Origin: an uncultured Flavobacteriia bacterium
GTDB taxonomy: Bacteria; Bacteroidota; Bacteroidia; Flavobacteriales_D; Crocinitomicaceae
DNA: 24,145 bases
Assembly (NCBI GenBank): GCA_903887095.1
Contig: CAISOQ010000401.1
Location: forward strand, 1 to 24,145
Direction: 5' to 3'
In this document: positions 22,581-24,145 of the stretch, one piece after another
Numbering within the stretch: position 1 is the stretch's first letter
How the letters are laid out: every line of letters begins with the position of its first letter
Position numbers and translations under genes: made by a program
Notes under the pieces: generated by a model
What the model was told of the DNA's origin: nothing
What the model saw: only the letters and a program-made list of their open reading frames with translations
The model's database searches: none

Positions 22581-23153
22581 ATGAGTGCGAACGGCAAATG
22601 TATTATCTTTTCAGCGCCTTCTGGAGCGGGAAAAACGACAATTGTTCATGCCTTACTAAATGCGGGGATTGGATTAGAATTTTCTGTTTCTGCATGCAGC
22701 AGAGATCCTCGACCAAACGAAGTAGATGGGAAAGATTACCATTTTTTGGGGATTGACGGATTTAAAAAACAGATTGATGCCGGTGCCTTTGTTGAATGGG
22801 AAGAGGTCTACACCAACAATTATTATGGCACCTTAAAATCAGAGGTAGAGCGCATTTGGGAAAATGGGAAAGCTGTCATTTTCGATGTGGACGTTATCGG
22901 TGGTTTAAATCTGAAAAAGATTTTTGGTGCTGATGCATTGGCGATTTTTGTCCAACCTCCGAGTTATGAGGAACTGGAAAAACGATTACGTTATAGAAGC
23001 ACAGAAACCGAAGATAAGATTCAACAACGAATGGCTAAAGCCAGTAAAGAATTAAGTACGGCATCTGAATTCGATTCTATTTTGGTCAATGCCGACTTGG
23101 ACAAGGCCATTGAAAATGCCAAAAATTTGGTTACTCAATTTATTCAAGGATGA
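22581..23153 (+). CDS. gmk: Guanylate kinase
   Basis: It phosphorylates GMP to GDP with ATP, an essential step for GTP and (p)ppGpp supply. The P-loop is SAPSGAGKTT (11-20). The GMP-binding stretch SACSRDPRPNEVDGKDYHF differs slightly from the common TTR-type version but keeps the key Ser, Arg and Tyr positions. FVEWEEVYTNNYYGT and the lid region RLRYRSTETEDKIQQRM complete the fold. The 190-residue length is normal. It follows yicC by 12 nt and overlaps nadD by 4 nt (ATGA). Confidence 0.96.
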   Translation: MSANGKCIIFSAPSGAGKTTIVHALLNAGIGLEFSVSACSRDPRPNEVDGKDYHFLGIDGFKKQIDAGAFVEWEEVYTNNYYGTLKSEVERIWENGKAVIFDVDVIGGLNLKKIFGADALAIFVQPPSYEELEKRLRYRSTETEDKIQQRMAKASKELSTASEFDSILVNADLDKAIENAKNLVTQFIQG

Positions 23154-23764
23154 AAATTGGGCTTTATTTTGGTACTTACAATCCGGTTCATGTAGGACAT
23201 TTAGTGATTGCAAATTACATGGCTGAATACACCGATCTTGACCAAGTTTGGCTCATTGTTTCACCACAAAATCCGCTCAAAGAAAAGTCAAGCCTCCTTG
23301 CTGATTATCACCGTTTGGCTTTGGTGAAAATCGCTATTGACGACAATCCGAAGTTGCGCGCCAGCGATATAGAATTCAAATTACCAAAACCAAGTTATAC
23401 AGCCACAACACTTGCCTACCTAAAAGAAAAACATCCAGAACACGAATTTGCCTTGATCATGGGCGAAGACAACCTTCGCACGCTGCATAAATGGCAAAAT
23501 CATGAGATTATACTAAAAAATCATAAGATCTATGTTTACCCTCGCGTTCTTACCACGCAAGAAGAAGCAGAGATTACAACTATCAACGCACAAATCGGAA
23601 ATGATTTCGCTCAAAATAGCAATGTGGTTTTATGCGATGATGCGCCTGTGATGAAAGTTTCAGCGAGTTTTATTCGTCAAGCAATAAAAGACAATAAAGA
23701 TGTTCGTTATCTGCTCACAGAGCCAGTTCACAAGTATATTGACGAGATGAATTTTTACCGTTAG
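23150..23764 (+). CDS. nadD: Nicotinate-nucleotide adenylyltransferase
   Basis: It transfers AMP from ATP to nicotinate mononucleotide to give deamido-NAD, the penultimate step of NAD synthesis. The nucleotidyltransferase motif is GTYNPVHVGH (8-17). PSYTATTLAYL and LIMGEDNLRTLHKWQN fit the substrate-binding segments. The second motif, VSASFIRQAI, is a variant of the ISSTxIR signature near the C-terminus. The 204 residues are complete. It is coupled to gmk by an ATGA overlap, and its stop overlaps the stop of the convergent minus-strand gene, leaving no room for a terminator. Confidence 0.96.
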   Translation: MKIGLYFGTYNPVHVGHLVIANYMAEYTDLDQVWLIVSPQNPLKEKSSLLADYHRLALVKIAIDDNPKLRASDIEFKLPKPSYTATTLAYLKEKHPEHEFALIMGEDNLRTLHKWQNHEIILKNHKIYVYPRVLTTQEEAEITTINAQIGNDFAQNSNVVLCDDAPVMKVSASFIRQAIKDNKDVRYLLTEPVHKYIDEMNFYR

Positions 23765-24145
23765 TTCTTTTGAAAAGGATGATAGGATGTGTTTTCTATA
23801 ATTAGCCTTTTAACTAAAACTTTGCCTTTTACCTTTTTAGGATTCCAGATATATAACTTGGTTTCACCTGCTTTTCGAAATAAATATGTGTTACTTACTT
23901 CTGATTTGGATTGCAAGGGTGTATTGCTATAATCCTCGAGTTGGTTGTAATCATACGTCAGTTCTAAACCATCAATTGTAGACATTAACGTAACGGTAAC
24001 CTTCGTGTCTTCTTTAAATCCGGGAAACAAATCATCAATAGTGGTAAATTCATTTGATGGGCCAATCTCAAAAGTTTTGTTGACTTCTATCGTGTCAATT
24101 TTTGCCTTGATCTCATAGTGTTTTTTAAATGGAACATATTGATAA
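23761..24145 (-). CDS. Hypothetical protein, C-terminal part only
   Basis: The minus-strand frame is open from the window edge (first full codon at 24144) to the stop at 23761, 127 codons of a longer gene. A TTG at 24030 lies inside a continuous frame and need not be a start. The visible part is beta-rich, for example YEIKAKIDTIEV, TKVTVTLMSTID, LELTYDYNQLE and TKLYIWNPKK, and no domain was recognised. It ends in tail-to-tail overlap with nadD. Confidence 0.65.
   Translation of the reverse strand, partial: YQYVPFKKHYEIKAKIDTIEVNKTFEIGPSNEFTTIDDLFPGFKEDTKVTVTLMSTIDGLELTYDYNQLEDYSNTPLQSKSEVSNTYLFRKAGETKLYIWNPKKVKGKVLVKRLIIENTSYHPFQKN

Overview
This window is a chromosomal stretch from a Bacteroidota bacterium, most likely Flavobacteriia (order Flavobacteriales; a Crocinitomicaceae-like genome is a guess). 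The evidence is Bacteroidota-type promoter boxes (TAnnTTTG, some with an upstream TTG), a type IX secretion (T9SS) sorting domain, an Omp28-like lipoprotein, a DUF6029-like outer-membrane protein, DUF4286 and a lone small biotinyl carrier. The DNA is AT-rich. I see no tRNA, rRNA, phage genes, transposase or CRISPR array.

Layout. 1-1038 (minus) is the N-terminal part of a secreted collagen-like protein whose Gly-X-Y tract runs off the left edge. 1270-5660 (minus) holds recA, bcp (peroxiredoxin) and a lipoprotein M1 aminopeptidase. 5768-6235 (plus) is a biotin carboxyl carrier protein. 6298-9841 (minus) holds a small unknown gene and a tight three-gene operon, tlpA-like thioredoxin, DUF6029-like barrel and Omp28-like lipoprotein, which looks like a periplasmic/outer-membrane thiol system. 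10162-14194 (plus) encodes a T9SS cargo protein and two tandem RemB/Wzi-like outer-membrane barrels. 14269-15709 (minus) is a cluster of three different ssb genes, none with an acidic C-terminal tip, with a four-helix-bundle gene inside the operon. 15946-17049 (minus) is a porin-like barrel, divergent from ribE (riboflavin synthase, plus).

A REP-like inverted repeat separates ribE from a minus-strand block: an unknown secreted protein, metF, ispD, a small membrane protein, ksgA and a DUF4286 gene. A divergent promoter region then leads to a plus-strand housekeeping operon, yicC-gmk-nadD. A partial unknown gene (minus) closes the window, overlapping nadD tail to tail.

Most of the window is housekeeping plus envelope genes. 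The observations most worth following are the ssb cluster with its embedded four-helix-bundle gene, the perfect inverted repeat over the -33 region of recA (candidate DNA-damage operator), the thiol/outer-membrane operon, the REP-like element, and the recurrent TAnnTTTG boxes only 2-17 nt from start codons, which imply very short or absent leaders.
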